A stretch of DNA of 64,000 nt from Schaalia sp. ZJ405 (GTDB lineage Bacteria; Actinomycetota; Actinomycetes; Actinomycetales; Actinomycetaceae), in NCBI RefSeq assembly GCF_011038885.2, contig NZ_CP064952.1:992001-1056000 (forward strand), written 5' to 3'. Position 1 is the first letter of the stretch. Every line of letters begins with the position of its first letter. Below the pieces are notes generated by a model, which worked only from the letters and a program-made list of their open reading frames with translations, did not search any database and was not told where the DNA came from. The translations under genes were made by a program, and so were the position numbers. This document shows positions 1-9,294 of the stretch, in pieces.

Positions 1-165
1 GGAATTGTTCTGACGAAGCTCGACGGCTCCGCAAAGGGCGGAATCGTTGTGTCCGTTCAGAAAGAACTCGGGGTTCCCGTGAAGTTCGTTGGCCTGGGTG
101 AGGGGGCAGACGACTTCGCTCCCTTTGATCCCCAGGGCTTCGTCGATGCCCTTCTCGACAGCTGA
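1..165 (+). CDS. ftsY: Signal recognition particle receptor FtsY (3' end only)
   Basis: Only the last 54 residues are present; the gene begins before the window. FtsY is the membrane-associated GTPase that receives ribosome-SRP complexes at the translocon. The fragment shows the guanine-specificity motif [10 protein letters not shown] and then the family's closing segment, with [14 protein letters not shown] and a stop shortly after [10 protein letters not shown]. Ffh, its direct partner, starts about 100 bases downstream on the same strand, the usual actinobacterial pairing. The identification rests on the C-terminal NG-domain motif, which Ffh shares, but the closing segment and the separate ffh gene next door make FtsY the clear choice. 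Confidence 0.93.
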   Translation, partial: GIVLTKLDGSAKGGIVVSVQKELGVPVKFVGLGEGADDFAPFDPQGFVDALLDS

Positions 166-270
166 AATCTGCTCTTTGGGGGACGAGGACGAGGCGGAGA
201 CGTCTCCTGCGATAGGCTTACACCCAGTTCGCTAGCAATGATGTACTGACCGTGTGTGATGGGAGTGTCG

Positions 271-1872
271 ATGTTCGGGAGCCTTTCCGATCGTTTGACT
301 GAGTCTTTCCGACAACTGCGTTCGCGCGGTGTCCTGTCGGAATCAGATGTTGACCGTTCAATTTCAGAGATTCGTCGCGCCCTCATCGACGCCGATGTTG
401 CGCTGCCTGTTGTCCGGCAGTTCACGACCGCGGTGCGGGAAAAAGCCTACGGTGCAGCTCGGTCTCAGGCGCTCAATCCCGGCCAGCAGGTTGTGAGGAT
501 CGTCCACGATGAGCTGGTTGAAATCCTCGGTGGACAGACCCGGGAACTCAACTTCGCTGACCGTGGCCCCACGGTCTTCATGCTCGCAGGTCTTCAAGGT
601 GCGGGTAAGACCACGCTGGCTGGAAAACTGGGAAAGTGGCTGCGCGAGGAAGGTAAATCCGTTCTCCTCGTAGCCTCTGACCTTCAACGACCCAACGCCG
701 TTGGACAGCTGGAAATCGTCGGTGAACGCGCTGGAGTTGAGGTCTGGGCTCCCGAACCTGGTAACGGCATCGGCGATCCGGTTGCGGTTGCCCGTTCCGG
801 TCTTGACCACGCGATCCGTCACGGCATCAATGTGGTCATCGTCGACACCGCAGGTCGTCTCGGCGTTGACGCGGAAATGATGGAGCAGGCGATCGCAATT
901 CGCGACGCAGTCCACCCGCACGAAATCATGTTCGTCCTCGACGCAATGGTTGGTCAGGACGCCGTCCAAACATCAACGGCATTTCGTGATGGAGTAGGGT
1001 TCACCGGCGTTGTCCTGTCAAAACTTGACGGCGACGCACGCGGCGGTGCTGCCCTGTCGGTTAGAGGGGTCACCGGCGCTCCGATCCTCTTTGCGTCCAC
1101 GGGTGAGGGGCTCGACGACTTTGAGCGTTTCCATGCCGACCGCATGGCAGGCCGAATCCTTGACATGGGAGACGTCCTGACGCTCATTGAGCAGGCCGAG
1201 AAGAAAATGGACGCCGAAGAGGCCGAGAAGGTCGCGCAAAAGGCGATGTCCGGTCAGCTCACGCTCACTGATTTCCTCTCCCAGCTCCAACAAATTCGCA
1301 AGCTGGGATCGATGAAGAAGATGCTGTCCATGATCCCCGGGGCTGCGCAGATTCGCGATCAGATTGAGAACTTCGATGAACGCGAAGTCAATCGTGTTGA
1401 AGCAATCGTCAGGTCGATGACGCCGGCAGAACGCAACGACGTGTCAATCCTTAACGGTTCACGTCGTGCGCGTATCGCCCGCGGTTCAGGCACCACCGTT
1501 GCCGACGTCAATTCCCTCGTCAAGCGCTTCGAGGCAGCGCGCGACATGATGGGCCAGATGGGTCAGGGAATGGGGATGCCGGGACTTGGCCAGATGCCCG
1601 GCCGCGGCGGAAAAGCCAAACAAAAGGCGAATGCCCGCAAGGCGAAAGCGGAGCGCGCACGTATTAAGAAGAAAGCACGGTCCGGTAATCCCGCGAAACG
1701 TCGCCAACAAGAACTTGAGGCCATGCTGCCGCGCGACCAACGCGGAGGCAATGCAGCAGCCTCGCAGGGATCATCTTTCGGTGTGTCAACGCCCACGCAA
1801 ACCCCCGCGGCTCGGCCAACGATGGATGACCTTCCCGACGATGTCAAGAGAATGCTCAAGGGACTGTCGTGA
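271..1872 (+). CDS. ffh: Signal recognition particle protein Ffh
   Basis: Ffh is the GTPase that binds the SRP RNA and hydrophobic signal sequences and hands the ribosome to FtsY. The 533-residue protein shows an N-terminal helical bundle, then the G domain with GLQGAGKTT (P-loop, about residue 105), DLQRPNAVGQL, DTAGRLGVD and LSKLDGDARGG, and a Met-rich M domain with basic clusters near the C-terminus. The frame opens at GTG 256, but ATG 271 follows a GGGAG ribosome site with a good spacer and gives the expected start MFGSLSDRL. The C-terminus is extended by a Lys/Arg/Ala-rich tail, common in actinobacterial Ffh. The stop overlaps the next start (GTGA). Confidence 0.97.
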   Translation: MFGSLSDRLTESFRQLRSRGVLSESDVDRSISEIRRALIDADVALPVVRQFTTAVREKAYGAARSQALNPGQQVVRIVHDELVEILGGQTRELNFADRGPTVFMLAGLQGAGKTTLAGKLGKWLREEGKSVLLVASDLQRPNAVGQLEIVGERAGVEVWAPEPGNGIGDPVAVARSGLDHAIRHGINVVIVDTAGRLGVDAEMMEQAIAIRDAVHPHEIMFVLDAMVGQDAVQTSTAFRDGVGFTGVVLSKLDGDARGGAALSVRGVTGAPILFASTGEGLDDFERFHADRMAGRILDMGDVLTLIEQAEKKMDAEEAEKVAQKAMSGQLTLTDFLSQLQQIRKLGSMKKMLSMIPGAAQIRDQIENFDEREVNRVEAIVRSMTPAERNDVSILNGSRRARIARGSGTTVADVNSLVKRFEAARDMMGQMGQGMGMPGLGQMPGRGGKAKQKANARKAKAERARIKKKARSGNPAKRRQQELEAMLPRDQRGGNAAASQGSSFGVSTPTQTPAARPTMDDLPDDVKRMLKGLS

Positions 1873-2981
1873 AGTTTGACGGGTGGATGCTGTGGGCTGA
1901 TTCGCCCGATAGTGACGCAACCTGGACGCGGGGAACGTGGCTGATTGAGAACGGACGTATCGTTGCGGATGCCGGTGGCTTGGCCCCGACGTTTCGCGGC
2001 TACGCTGTCCCCGGCCTCATTGACATTCACTGTCACATTGGAATTGGCGCCAAGGGACCGATTGATCGCGCTGATCAGCTCCGCCAGGTGCGCCAGACCG
2101 TCAATTCTGGTGTTCTTGCGATTCGGGACTGTGGAACCCCACGGGATAACTCATGGATTCAGGACGAACCGCTAGCTCCGATCCTTATTCGATGCGGACA
2201 GCACCTGGCGCGCCCCAAACGGTACATTCGAGGACTCCCCGTTGATGTTGACGATCCGAAAGACCTTCCCAGCCACGTTGCCGCGCAAGCGAGTCGTTCA
2301 GATGGCTGGGTGAAGATCGTTGGTGACTGGATTGACCGGTCCCAAGGGGCCGATGCTGACCTTGCACCGCTGTGGCCGAGGTCCGTCCTCGTTGATGCTG
2401 TCCAGGCCGCTCATGACGCCGGAGCGAGAGTGGCAGTACACGCCTTTTCCCACGTCGTCATTGATGACCTCCTCGAAGCTGGCGTTGACGACATCGAGCA
2501 CGGAACCGGACTTGATGCGGATCAGGCACAAGAAGTTGCGGCGCGCGGCATCCTCGTGACACCGACGCTGCGACAGGTTGAACTTTTCAACGATTTTGCC
2601 GCGCAAGCCGGGGAAAAATATCCCCGCTACGGCCAGACGATGAACGCGATGTATCGAAACCGTCGAGAACATTTCGCCATGCTCGCCGATTCCGGCGTCA
2701 CGTTAACAATGGGAACGGATTCTGGTGGTTATCAGGACCACGGGACCATCGCCAAGGAACTTGAACTTTGGGTGGAGTACGGGGCATCGCCCTCGTCAGT
2801 GATTGACGCTGCCACGTGGAGAACGCGCGCCAGAATGTATCTGCCCAGTCTTTTCGACGGGGCCTGCGCCGACCTTGTTGTCTACGACGAAGACCCGCGC
2901 TCAGACATTCGGCGGATGCGCCGCCCTGGAGTCGTTGTGAGGAACGGTGTCATCGTCGCCGAAAACACACCGTCTTGCTAG
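1869..2981 (+). CDS. Amidohydrolase-family protein (imidazolonepropionase/prolidase-like)
   Basis: A 370-residue metal-dependent hydrolase of the amidohydrolase superfamily. Visible metal-site motifs are GLIDIHCHIG after the short N-terminal beta domain (about residue 50), AVHAFS near residue 195, DDIEHGTGL near residue 212 and MGTDSGG near residue 283, followed by the usual C-terminal DLVVYDEDP segment. This is the standard order of metal ligands. The substrate cannot be read from sequence. It starts at GTG 1869, overlapping the ffh stop by four bases, so it is probably translated from the ffh message. An amidohydrolase after ffh also occurs in mycobacteria. It converges on the next gene with only about 34 bases between the stops. 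Confidence 0.85.
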   Translation: MKFDGWMLWADSPDSDATWTRGTWLIENGRIVADAGGLAPTFRGYAVPGLIDIHCHIGIGAKGPIDRADQLRQVRQTVNSGVLAIRDCGTPRDNSWIQDEPLAPILIRCGQHLARPKRYIRGLPVDVDDPKDLPSHVAAQASRSDGWVKIVGDWIDRSQGADADLAPLWPRSVLVDAVQAAHDAGARVAVHAFSHVVIDDLLEAGVDDIEHGTGLDADQAQEVAARGILVTPTLRQVELFNDFAAQAGEKYPRYGQTMNAMYRNRREHFAMLADSGVTLTMGTDSGGYQDHGTIAKELELWVEYGASPSSVIDAATWRTRARMYLPSLFDGACADLVVYDEDPRSDIRRMRRPGVVVRNGVIVAENTPSC

Positions 2982-3015
2982 GAGTCTCGCGCATCCTCGC
3001 GCGTGAGCCGCATCC

Positions 3016-4041
3016 TCATTCGTTGGCGAGTGCGCGGCTGTGAGCTTCGAGCAATACCTCGATCGCTGTCGTTGGTGTTAAACCGCGACACGCTGCAACA
3101 ACACCGGCACGCAAACCATCGGGGAGTTGCTGCCCGAAATCAAGGTTGAGGACGAATCCTCCCGAAACTTTCACCAGGTGAAGGCCTGCGGCCACATCCC
3201 ACGGACCGAATGCAGTGCCAATCATCGCTCCGCAGCGTCCCGCGGCGATATAGGCCAGATCGAGGGCGCACGCTCCGAGACGCCGGATCGACTGATAGGC
3301 GTCAGCGAGTCGCACCTCGTATGCGGCAGCGGCCACCGGGTCGTCTCTCAGGAAAGCAAAGCGGGGATAGTAGTCAATGAGGACCGCTTCTATTTCCGAG
3401 GACGGCCCTGCCCCGGTGAGTTCCTGACGACCGGAGGGGCCTTCGCACCATGCCTGAGTATCATCGGCGACAAATAGTTCACCCAGGAGGGGAGCACATA
3501 TCGCTCCGGCAACAATTGTCCCGTCAAGTTCGGCGGCGATCGACGTGTTGAACCAGGGTAGCCCCGCCGCGAAATTTGAGGTTCCATCGATCGGGTCGAC
3601 GATCCAGCGCACCCGACTGCCAAGCCCTGACACGAGCCGCGTTGCCTCAGCCAGGTGAGGTTCGTAAAACTCACAGGTGAAGCCCTGAGGGAAGGGAGAG
3701 TGTTCCTGCGGGGTCTGGCTTTGCGTGGCGTTCTGAATGGGGACGAGGACGGACTCCCCGTGCTCTTCTCCGAGGATCCGGCACCCCGGGATGATGGAGC
3801 CGCACAGATGACGCAATGCCGATTCGAGTTGACGATCGTAAATGGTCACAGGATCGTGGAGGTTCGCCTTTGTTGCGACGTCAGTGACGCACGATGACGC
3901 AGGGATCAGGAAGGATCCGCACGACTGTGCCATTTTCCCTGCGATGAGGGCAAGTGCTTGAGGAATCGACGAGGGAAGTGCAGAGGGGGAAGGAGTGGAA
4001 ACACTCAGGGGCTGTGAATTCGGTGCGTCGGTCGGCTTCAT
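3016..4041 (-). CDS. Inositol monophosphatase-family phosphatase
   Basis: A 341-residue Mg-dependent sugar-phosphate phosphatase of the IMPase/SuhB/CysQ family. The sequence shows the metal-site motifs GEEHGES (about residue 93), [19 protein letters not shown] (about residue 143) and [12 protein letters not shown] near the C-terminus. The N-terminal 30 residues are Ser/Pro-rich and not part of the fold. The start ATG 4041 has a GGAG site just upstream. The natural substrate (inositol-1-phosphate, histidinol phosphate or PAP) cannot be decided from sequence. The gene points away from rpsP; about 235 bases between the two starts must hold both promoters. A copy of the GACGAGGACG motif lies inside at 3742. 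Confidence 0.88.
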   Translation of the reverse strand: MKPTDAPNSQPLSVSTPSPSALPSSIPQALALIAGKMAQSCGSFLIPASSCVTDVATKANLHDPVTIYDRQLESALRHLCGSIIPGCRILGEEHGESVLVPIQNATQSQTPQEHSPFPQGFTCEFYEPHLAEATRLVSGLGSRVRWIVDPIDGTSNFAAGLPWFNTSIAAELDGTIVAGAICAPLLGELFVADDTQAWCEGPSGRQELTGAGPSSEIEAVLIDYYPRFAFLRDDPVAAAAYEVRLADAYQSIRRLGACALDLAYIAAGRCGAMIGTAFGPWDVAAGLHLVKVSGGFVLNLDFGQQLPDGLRAGVVAACRGLTPTTAIEVLLEAHSRALANE

Positions 4042-4276
4042 GGCTCCATTGTTGCAATGTTCTGAAGGATTTCGTGAGGGATTGCACGCGAATTCTTGGC
4101 CTCGTCAAGGGAGAGTGGATTGGGGATCGGGGGATTTCATGGCAGAATTGTTCGAGTACCCGGTTGTTCGAGGGCCCTCTCACCTTGTTCGCCGTGTCCC
4201 GGAGAAAGCGTTGGTTCGTGTTTCCCACCGTTCTCGCGCCGCCTCCACACCGATTGATACAGGAGTGACCACTCAA

Positions 4277-4768
4277 GTGGCAGTTCGAATTCGCCTCAAG
4301 CGCATGGGCAAGATCCATGCGCCCCAATACCGCGTTGTCGTTGTCGATTCCCGCAAGAAGCGTGACGGCCGCGTCATCGAAGAGATTGGTATCTACGATG
4401 CCATGCCGAATCCCTCGGTGATTCGCATCGATTCTGATCGCGCACAGTACTGGCTCGGTGTTGGCGCACAGCCGTCCGACCAGGTTCGTCGCTTGCTCGT
4501 CCTGACGGGCGATATCGCGAAGTTCAATGGAAAGAAGGATGCTGTTTCACGCGTCCTCATTTCCGAGAAAGATAAGGCAGCTCTCGCAGCTGAAGCGGTG
4601 AAGGCCGCCGAAGCTGAAGCCGAGAAGAGCAAGGCCGCGGCCTCCGCCAAGAAGGCTGAAGAGGAAGCTCAGGCTGCTGCTGAGGCAGCGGCAAAGGCTG
4701 AAGCCGAAAAGGCTGAAGAATCAGACGAAGCTGCTTCAGAAGAAGCCGCTTCCGGTGAGGACGCCTGA
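4277..4768 (+). CDS. rpsP: 30S ribosomal protein S16
   Basis: S16 is a small-subunit assembly protein. The first 80 residues are typical ([20 protein letters not shown], then the [10 protein letters not shown] segment). The frame is open far upstream, but GTG 4277 gives the conserved start M-AVRIRLKR and lies 11 bases after an AGGAG site; GTG 4265 is the alternative. At 163 residues it is about twice the basic length: the C-terminal half is an Ala/Glu/Lys-rich tail, probably helical, of a kind seen in other actinobacterial S16 proteins. It begins the rpsP-khpA message; the KH-domain gene starts two bases after its stop. Confidence 0.96.
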   Translation: MAVRIRLKRMGKIHAPQYRVVVVDSRKKRDGRVIEEIGIYDAMPNPSVIRIDSDRAQYWLGVGAQPSDQVRRLLVLTGDIAKFNGKKDAVSRVLISEKDKAALAAEAVKAAEAEAEKSKAAASAKKAEEEAQAAAEAAAKAEAEKAEESDEAASEEAASGEDA

Positions 4769-4770
4769 GC

Positions 4771-5010
4771 ATGCTTGCGGATGCGCTAGAACACTTGGTC
4801 AGCGGAATCGTCGATCATCCTGACGACGTTCACGTGTCTTCGCGCTCCATGCGTCGCGGACAGCTGCTCGAGGTTCGCGTCAACCCCGACGATCTCGGTC
4901 GAGTGATCGGCCGCGGCGGGCGCACCGCACGCGCTTTGCGTACGGTGATCGGAGCTCTGTCGACTCACGGCACCGTTCGCGTCGACGTTGTTGACACCGA
5001 TCGCGAGTAA
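4771..5010 (+). CDS. khpA: KH-domain RNA-binding protein KhpA
   Basis: A 79-residue single KH-domain protein (YlqC/KhpA family). The RNA-binding loop GRVIGRGGRTARALR carries the GxxG motif at about residues 46-49. In other Gram-positives KhpA pairs with KhpB (Jag/EloR) and affects RNA stability and cell elongation; that partner is not in the window. It follows rpsP almost without a gap, as in most actinobacteria, and is followed by a strong hairpin that separates it from rimM. Confidence 0.93.
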   Translation: MLADALEHLVSGIVDHPDDVHVSSRSMRRGQLLEVRVNPDDLGRVIGRGGRTARALRTVIGALSTHGTVRVDVVDTDRE

Positions 5011-5026
5011 ACACCATCACTTTTGC

Positions 5027-5059
5027 GGGGAGGGATCCGAAAAGCTCGGATCCCTCCCC
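5027..5059 (+). terminator. Hairpin terminator or attenuator after khpA
   Basis: A perfect 14-base inverted repeat (GGGGAGGGATCCGA at 5027-5040 and its complement at 5046-5059) with a five-base loop. There is no long T-run, only GTTGTCT. It lies inside what is often one ribosomal operon, so it may reduce rather than abolish read-through into rimM-trmD. Confidence 0.75.
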
Positions 5060-5102
5060 GTTGTCTATGACTCATCGACACCGTACCTTTTTGGGAGGAC
5101 AC

Positions 5103-5714
5103 GTGAAACTGACCGCCGCCGTGATTGGGCCAGCACACGGACTCAAAGGCGAGGCGCTCATTGACGTGCGCACCGACGCCCCTGAGATCTTCACCGTCGG
5201 CGCAGTTTTTGACGTGTCGCCTCCTCGTACGACAAAGCCAAAGAACGCCGGCGTAATCTCAAATTCCCCGGCCCACGAGAACGACACAACACCCGCCGAG
5301 ACCAGCGAGGCACAGCTGCCTGAGTCTGTGACCATCGCGTCGGTGCGGGTTCACAAAGATCGCGTCCTCGTCCGCTTCGACGAAGCATCATCACGAGAAT
5401 CCGTTGAGAAATTACGCGGAGCTCACTTGCTTGTTGATGAACACGAAGAAGAGGACGCGTGGTACGTTCACGACCTCAAAGGCCTCGACGTACGTGATCT
5501 TGACGACCGTCATCGTGGCGTCGTTGCCGGAGTTCAATCGGGTGCGGCTCAGGATCTGCTCCTTGTTCGCGTCGACGGACGCAACGTCATGGTGCCTTTC
5601 GTCGAGGAGCTTGTTCCCGAAGTCAACATCGAAGGCGGCTACGTGCGTGTCGATGCAATTCCCGGACTTTTTGACGACAACGCGGTGAGCGCCGACGCAC
5701 AGGGGAGGCAGTGA
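5103..5714 (+). CDS. rimM: Ribosome maturation factor RimM
   Basis: RimM binds S19 and helps mature the 30S subunit. The 203-residue protein begins VKLTAAVIGPAHGLKGE, the family's N-terminal motif, and ends with the PRC-barrel part (WYVHDLKGLDV, then FVEELVPEVNIEGGYVRVD). GTG 5103 is preceded by GGGAGGAC at good distance and was preferred to the in-frame upstream starts. An insertion of about 35 residues rich in Pro, Thr and Glu sits inside the N-terminal domain (around residues 40-75), making the protein longer than most. The stop overlaps the trmD start by one base. One GACGAGGACG motif copy lies inside (5363, minus orientation). Confidence 0.93.
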   Translation: MKLTAAVIGPAHGLKGEALIDVRTDAPEIFTVGAVFDVSPPRTTKPKNAGVISNSPAHENDTTPAETSEAQLPESVTIASVRVHKDRVLVRFDEASSRESVEKLRGAHLLVDEHEEEDAWYVHDLKGLDVRDLDDRHRGVVAGVQSGAAQDLLLVRVDGRNVMVPFVEELVPEVNIEGGYVRVDAIPGLFDDNAVSADAQGRQ

Positions 5715-7141
5715 TGCGTTTTGACTTGGTGACGATTTTCCCGGAGTATTTCGAGCCGCTGAACCTTTCCCTCATGGGGAAAGCCTCAGATGCGGGAGTT
5801 GTGGACATCGCGATTCATCACTTGCGAGATGTGACCACCGACCGTCATCGGACAGTTGATGACACGCCCTTTGGTGGGGGAGCAGGCATGGTCATGCGCC
5901 CCGACATCTGGGGGCGTTGCCTCGATAATCTCCTTGACGACGAAATCCCGACAGATACATCGGACAAGGATGGCACGGTTGGTCACCTGAGTGATGATGG
6001 AACCGAAGATCAGGGGCAGAAGCCACCGCAGGTGGACCCGTCTACGCAGCGCCGCGTACTGGCGATTCCTAGCGCCGCAGGCGTGCCCCTGACTCAGGCG
6101 ATCGTTGAAGACCTCGCATCGGCCTCGCACATCATCGTTGCCTGTGGTCGCTACGAGGGTATCGATCAACGAGTGGCTGACCACTACCGGCAACGAGACG
6201 TTGAGGTCCTTGAATTCTCAATTGGAGACTATGTTCTCAACGGCGGAGAGGTGGCCGCCCTCGTCCTCGTCGAAGCCGTTGCTCGACTCCTAGACGGATT
6301 CATGGGGAATCCTCACTCCCTCGAGGAAGAATCCTACGAAGGAGGTCTCCTTGAATATCCCGTGTACACGAAGCCGCGAGAGTGGAATTCCCTCCCAGTT
6401 CCCGATGTTTTGCTCAGTGGCAACCATGAACGGATCCGTCAGTGGCGCCTCATGCGTGCCATCGAACGAACCGTGGAGCGCCGCCCCGATCTGTTGACAA
6501 AAATTGACCCCGCGTCCCTTGGCTCAGCGGGTCGTGAACGCCTTGCTTCGTTGGGTTATGCCCTGGGGGCACCCGGTCAGGTGAGTCGCCTGACTCTTCG
6601 AGAAGCTCACATTGACGAGGGCGACGCGCTGGCTGACCTTGCCGCGCGAACCTTTCCGCTGGCGTGCCCTGAATCCCTGCCACGCGAAGCGATCGACGCA
6701 TTCATCGCCGAGGAACTGTCACCGCAAGCATTCGCGTCGATGCTTGCAAGCCCGCACTCTCATCGGATTCTTGTCGCGCAGATTGACGGACAGCTGGTGG
6801 GCTACACCCTTACTCTTCTGGGAGAACCCGAGTCCGTTCCCGCGGGTATTGCGAAAATGCGTGGAGTGGGAACCGGGGGGGCCTACTTGTCGAAGTGTTA
6901 TGTGGATGCTCAGTGGCAGGGGAGCGGCATTGCTGGGGCCCTCATTGAAAGGGCTGCTGAGGACGCCGCCTCGCTGGGTGCGCGATTCCTTGTTCTGGGA
7001 ACGAACGAAGCCAACGCGAGGGCTCAAAAGTTCTATAAGCGTCACGGCTTTAGGAAGGTTGGGCGCCGGACCTTTGATGTTGGGGGTGTGGTGAACCGCG
7101 ATGTTGTACTCGTGCGCAATCTCACGCCTGATGAGGAGTGA
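5714..7141 (+). CDS. trmD: tRNA (guanine-37-N1)-methyltransferase TrmD fused to a GNAT acetyltransferase domain
   Basis: Residues 1-290 are TrmD, which methylates G37 of tRNAs using S-adenosylmethionine: MRFDLVTIFPE at the start, FGGGAGMVM near residue 57, CGRYEGIDQRV, SIGDYVLNGGE (the trefoil knot that binds SAM) and GNHERIRQWR. A loop of about 45 acidic residues is inserted around residue 75. From about residue 295 a second domain begins with the plan of a GNAT acetyltransferase: YLSKCYVDAQWQGSGIAGAL with the Q-x-x-G-x-G acetyl-CoA loop, then LGTNEANARAQKFYKRHGF. The frame is continuous, so this is a real fusion of 475 residues. The substrate of the acetyltransferase part is unknown. ATG 5714 was chosen over GTG 5711. 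Confidence 0.93.
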   Translation: MRFDLVTIFPEYFEPLNLSLMGKASDAGVVDIAIHHLRDVTTDRHRTVDDTPFGGGAGMVMRPDIWGRCLDNLLDDEIPTDTSDKDGTVGHLSDDGTEDQGQKPPQVDPSTQRRVLAIPSAAGVPLTQAIVEDLASASHIIVACGRYEGIDQRVADHYRQRDVEVLEFSIGDYVLNGGEVAALVLVEAVARLLDGFMGNPHSLEEESYEGGLLEYPVYTKPREWNSLPVPDVLLSGNHERIRQWRLMRAIERTVERRPDLLTKIDPASLGSAGRERLASLGYALGAPGQVSRLTLREAHIDEGDALADLAARTFPLACPESLPREAIDAFIAEELSPQAFASMLASPHSHRILVAQIDGQLVGYTLTLLGEPESVPAGIAKMRGVGTGGAYLSKCYVDAQWQGSGIAGALIERAAEDAASLGARFLVLGTNEANARAQKFYKRHGFRKVGRRTFDVGGVVNRDVVLVRNLTPDEE

Positions 7142-7317
7142 GGACAGGAAAAATCCTCGCTGAGTGTTGAGCAGATATGGGAAACTAGAGAGTCGATCCG
7201 ATCGGATGAAACCTGCCGCAGGGGGACATCACGCGGTTGGATCGCATGATCGCTGCGGGCACGTTCCCGCCGAATAACGACGTAGCTGACCTGCGGCGGA
7301 TGCGTCAAGGAGCACAC

Positions 7318-7665
7318 ATGCAGAAGCTGGACATCGTTGATGCCCCTTCACTGCGCGATGACATTCCGTCATTCCGCGCGGGTGACACCCTCAAGGTTCA
7401 CGTGAAGGTCATCGAGGGTAACCGTTCCCGTATTCAGGTCTTCCAGGGCGTCGTTATCGCTAGGCGCGGTCACGGCGTGTCAGAGACCTTCACGATCCGT
7501 AAGATTTCTTTCGGTGTCGGCGTGGAACGTACTTTCCCGCTGCACGCCCCGACGATCGATAAGATCGAGATCGTCACCAAGGGTGCCGTGCGTCGCGCCA
7601 AGCTCTACTACCTGCGTGATCGTCGCGGCAAGGCCGCGAAGATCAAGGAGCACCGTTCGAACTAA
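7318..7665 (+). CDS. rplS: 50S ribosomal protein L19
   Basis: L19 sits at the interface of the two ribosomal subunits. The 115-residue protein has the family's central motif [21 protein letters not shown] and ends with the basic segment [19 protein letters not shown]. The frame is open further upstream, but ATG 7318 lies seven bases after AAGGAG and begins [17 protein letters not shown], as expected. About 175 bases of untranslated DNA separate it from trmD, enough for its own promoter and a leader RNA; I see no leader structure I could name. Confidence 0.96.
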   Translation: MQKLDIVDAPSLRDDIPSFRAGDTLKVHVKVIEGNRSRIQVFQGVVIARRGHGVSETFTIRKISFGVGVERTFPLHAPTIDKIEIVTKGAVRRAKLYYLRDRRGKAAKIKEHRSN

Positions 7666-7694
7666 TCGGCGGTGAGTCTCCCGGTTCAGGGGTT

Positions 7695-7730
7695 GTGGCC
7701 CGGTACCCTCGTTGTAGGGTGCCGGGCCAC
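7695..7730 (+). terminator. Terminator hairpin after rplS
   Basis: A 15-base stem (GTGGCCCGGTACCCT at 7695-7709 with its complement at 7716-7730, one G-U pair) and a six-base loop. No T-run follows, as is common in actinobacteria. Confidence 0.75.
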
Positions 7731-7772
7731 AGTACGTGCAGAGCCCGAATAATGCAGATGTCAGGAGACCAT

Positions 7773-8555
7773 ATGAGTGGGGAAACCCTCGCATACGACG
7801 CGAAACGTGCGGGTATTGACCCGGGTCCATCCCATTTGCCGTCGATTCGACAGATGGAGATGGAAGAGGAGCGCCGTCGGAAAAGTCCTCTGAATTGGCT
7901 CAAAGAGTTTCTGACGATCGTTGTTGTCGCGCTTGTCATATCGACTCTTTTGCGTGCCTTCATTGTTCAGGTTTTCTGGATCCCATCCCCTTCGATGCGG
8001 AACACTCTCATTGAAAAAGACAGAATCGCCGTGTCACGCATTGATGCGTTGACGAAGAATATTCGGCGAGGCGATGTCGTTGTCTTTCGTGATGATATGG
8101 GGTGGCTTGGCAAACCCGAGGAAGCCTCAACGAACGTTGGTCGCATGTTCACTCAGTTCGGCGAATTCACCGGCTTCGTTCCTGCCGGTGGTGAGCAGAC
8201 CCTCGTTAAACGCGTCATCGGTGTGGGAGGAGACCACGTGACGTGCTGCACGGCAACTGGGCAGCTCGCGGTCAATGGGAAGCCTGTGGATGAGCCCTAC
8301 ATTGCGGACGGTCAAGCGCCCTCGAACATTCCATTCGATGTTGTTGTTCCCAAAGACAGCCTGTGGGTCATGGGTGACAATCGTGGGAATTCTGCGGATT
8401 CTCGCTATCACATGGGACAGGGCGAATACCCTTATATTCCCGTTTCCTCCGTTGTTGGCACGGTACAGGCAGTGATTTTCCCCTTCAATCGTTGGACAAC
8501 GAACATTGGTCATCGTGAAGTCTTCTCCGACACTCCGGATGCTTCGCAGCGATGA
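7773..8555 (+). CDS. lepB: Type I signal peptidase
   Basis: Cleaves signal peptides from secreted proteins on the outer face of the membrane. The 260-residue protein has one membrane segment at about residues 45-65 (FLTIVVVALVISTLLRAFIV), directly followed by the catalytic serine in WIPSPSM, the catalytic lysine in TLVKRVIGVGGD, and the conserved WVMGDNRGNSADSR box. ATG 7773 follows AGGAG with a five-base spacer. Two exported wall-anchored proteins in this window would be its substrates. Its stop overlaps the rnhB start by four bases (ATGA). Confidence 0.95.
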   Translation: MSGETLAYDAKRAGIDPGPSHLPSIRQMEMEEERRRKSPLNWLKEFLTIVVVALVISTLLRAFIVQVFWIPSPSMRNTLIEKDRIAVSRIDALTKNIRRGDVVVFRDDMGWLGKPEEASTNVGRMFTQFGEFTGFVPAGGEQTLVKRVIGVGGDHVTCCTATGQLAVNGKPVDEPYIADGQAPSNIPFDVVVPKDSLWVMGDNRGNSADSRYHMGQGEYPYIPVSSVVGTVQAVIFPFNRWTTNIGHREVFSDTPDASQR

Positions 8556-9241
8556 AGCAGCTGGCAACAAGCGACGTTGAACAGGATTTTGCCCGTCGTT
8601 ATGGCGTAGTCGCCGGAATTGACGAGGTCGGGCGCGGCTCTTTGGCAGGTCCGGTTGCAGTCGGCGTCGCCCTCGTCGATACACACACCGGCCCAGCTCC
8701 CACGGGACTGACGGATTCTAAGCTGCTGACGGCGAAACGCCGGGAAGCATTGGAACCGGAAGTTGCCCAATGGGTGATCGATAGTGAAGTCGGGTGGGCG
8801 TCTCCGGCGGAAATCGATGCTGTGGGAATCATTGGTGCCCTCCGATTGGCGGGTTTACGGGCGTTAGGGCAGTTGCAGATGCGTGGCCACACCCCCGGGG
8901 TGATCCTCCTCGATGGCTCTCACAATTGGCTGGCCGCCGGAAATGATCTATTCTCCTGCGCCGCGCTTGTCCAGCAGGGCAGAGATGACAACGTCACGGT
9001 GTTTGAGGGAGCGCTTCCCAAGGTGGTGACGCACGTCAAAGCGGACGCAGCATTCACCGTGGTGTCAGCTGCGTCGGTCTTGGCGAAGGTTTCCCGTGAT
9101 CGCCTGATGGCGAGCGTTGATGATCCTGGGTACGACTGGGCGAAGAACAAAGGATACGCGTCGCGCACCCACGTCGCGGGTCTGAAACTTTTGGGGGCCA
9201 GCGATTTTCATCGCAGATCGTGGAACCTCCCACTGGGTTAA
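8552..9241 (+). CDS. rnhB: Ribonuclease HII
   Basis: Cuts RNA in RNA-DNA hybrids and removes single ribonucleotides from DNA. The 229-residue protein shows the four-acid metal site: GIDEVGRGSLAGP (Asp and Glu, about residues 23-24), VILLDG (Asp) and VKADAAFTVVSAASVLAKVSRD (Asp). Length and motif spacing are normal. Translationally coupled to lepB. Confidence 0.95.
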   Translation: MKQLATSDVEQDFARRYGVVAGIDEVGRGSLAGPVAVGVALVDTHTGPAPTGLTDSKLLTAKRREALEPEVAQWVIDSEVGWASPAEIDAVGIIGALRLAGLRALGQLQMRGHTPGVILLDGSHNWLAAGNDLFSCAALVQQGRDDNVTVFEGALPKVVTHVKADAAFTVVSAASVLAKVSRDRLMASVDDPGYDWAKNKGYASRTHVAGLKLLGASDFHRRSWNLPLG

Positions 9242-9294
9242 GGCGCGCCGGTGAGAATGAGCGGCTACAGGTCAAGGAAAGGCATGATAGTCGC

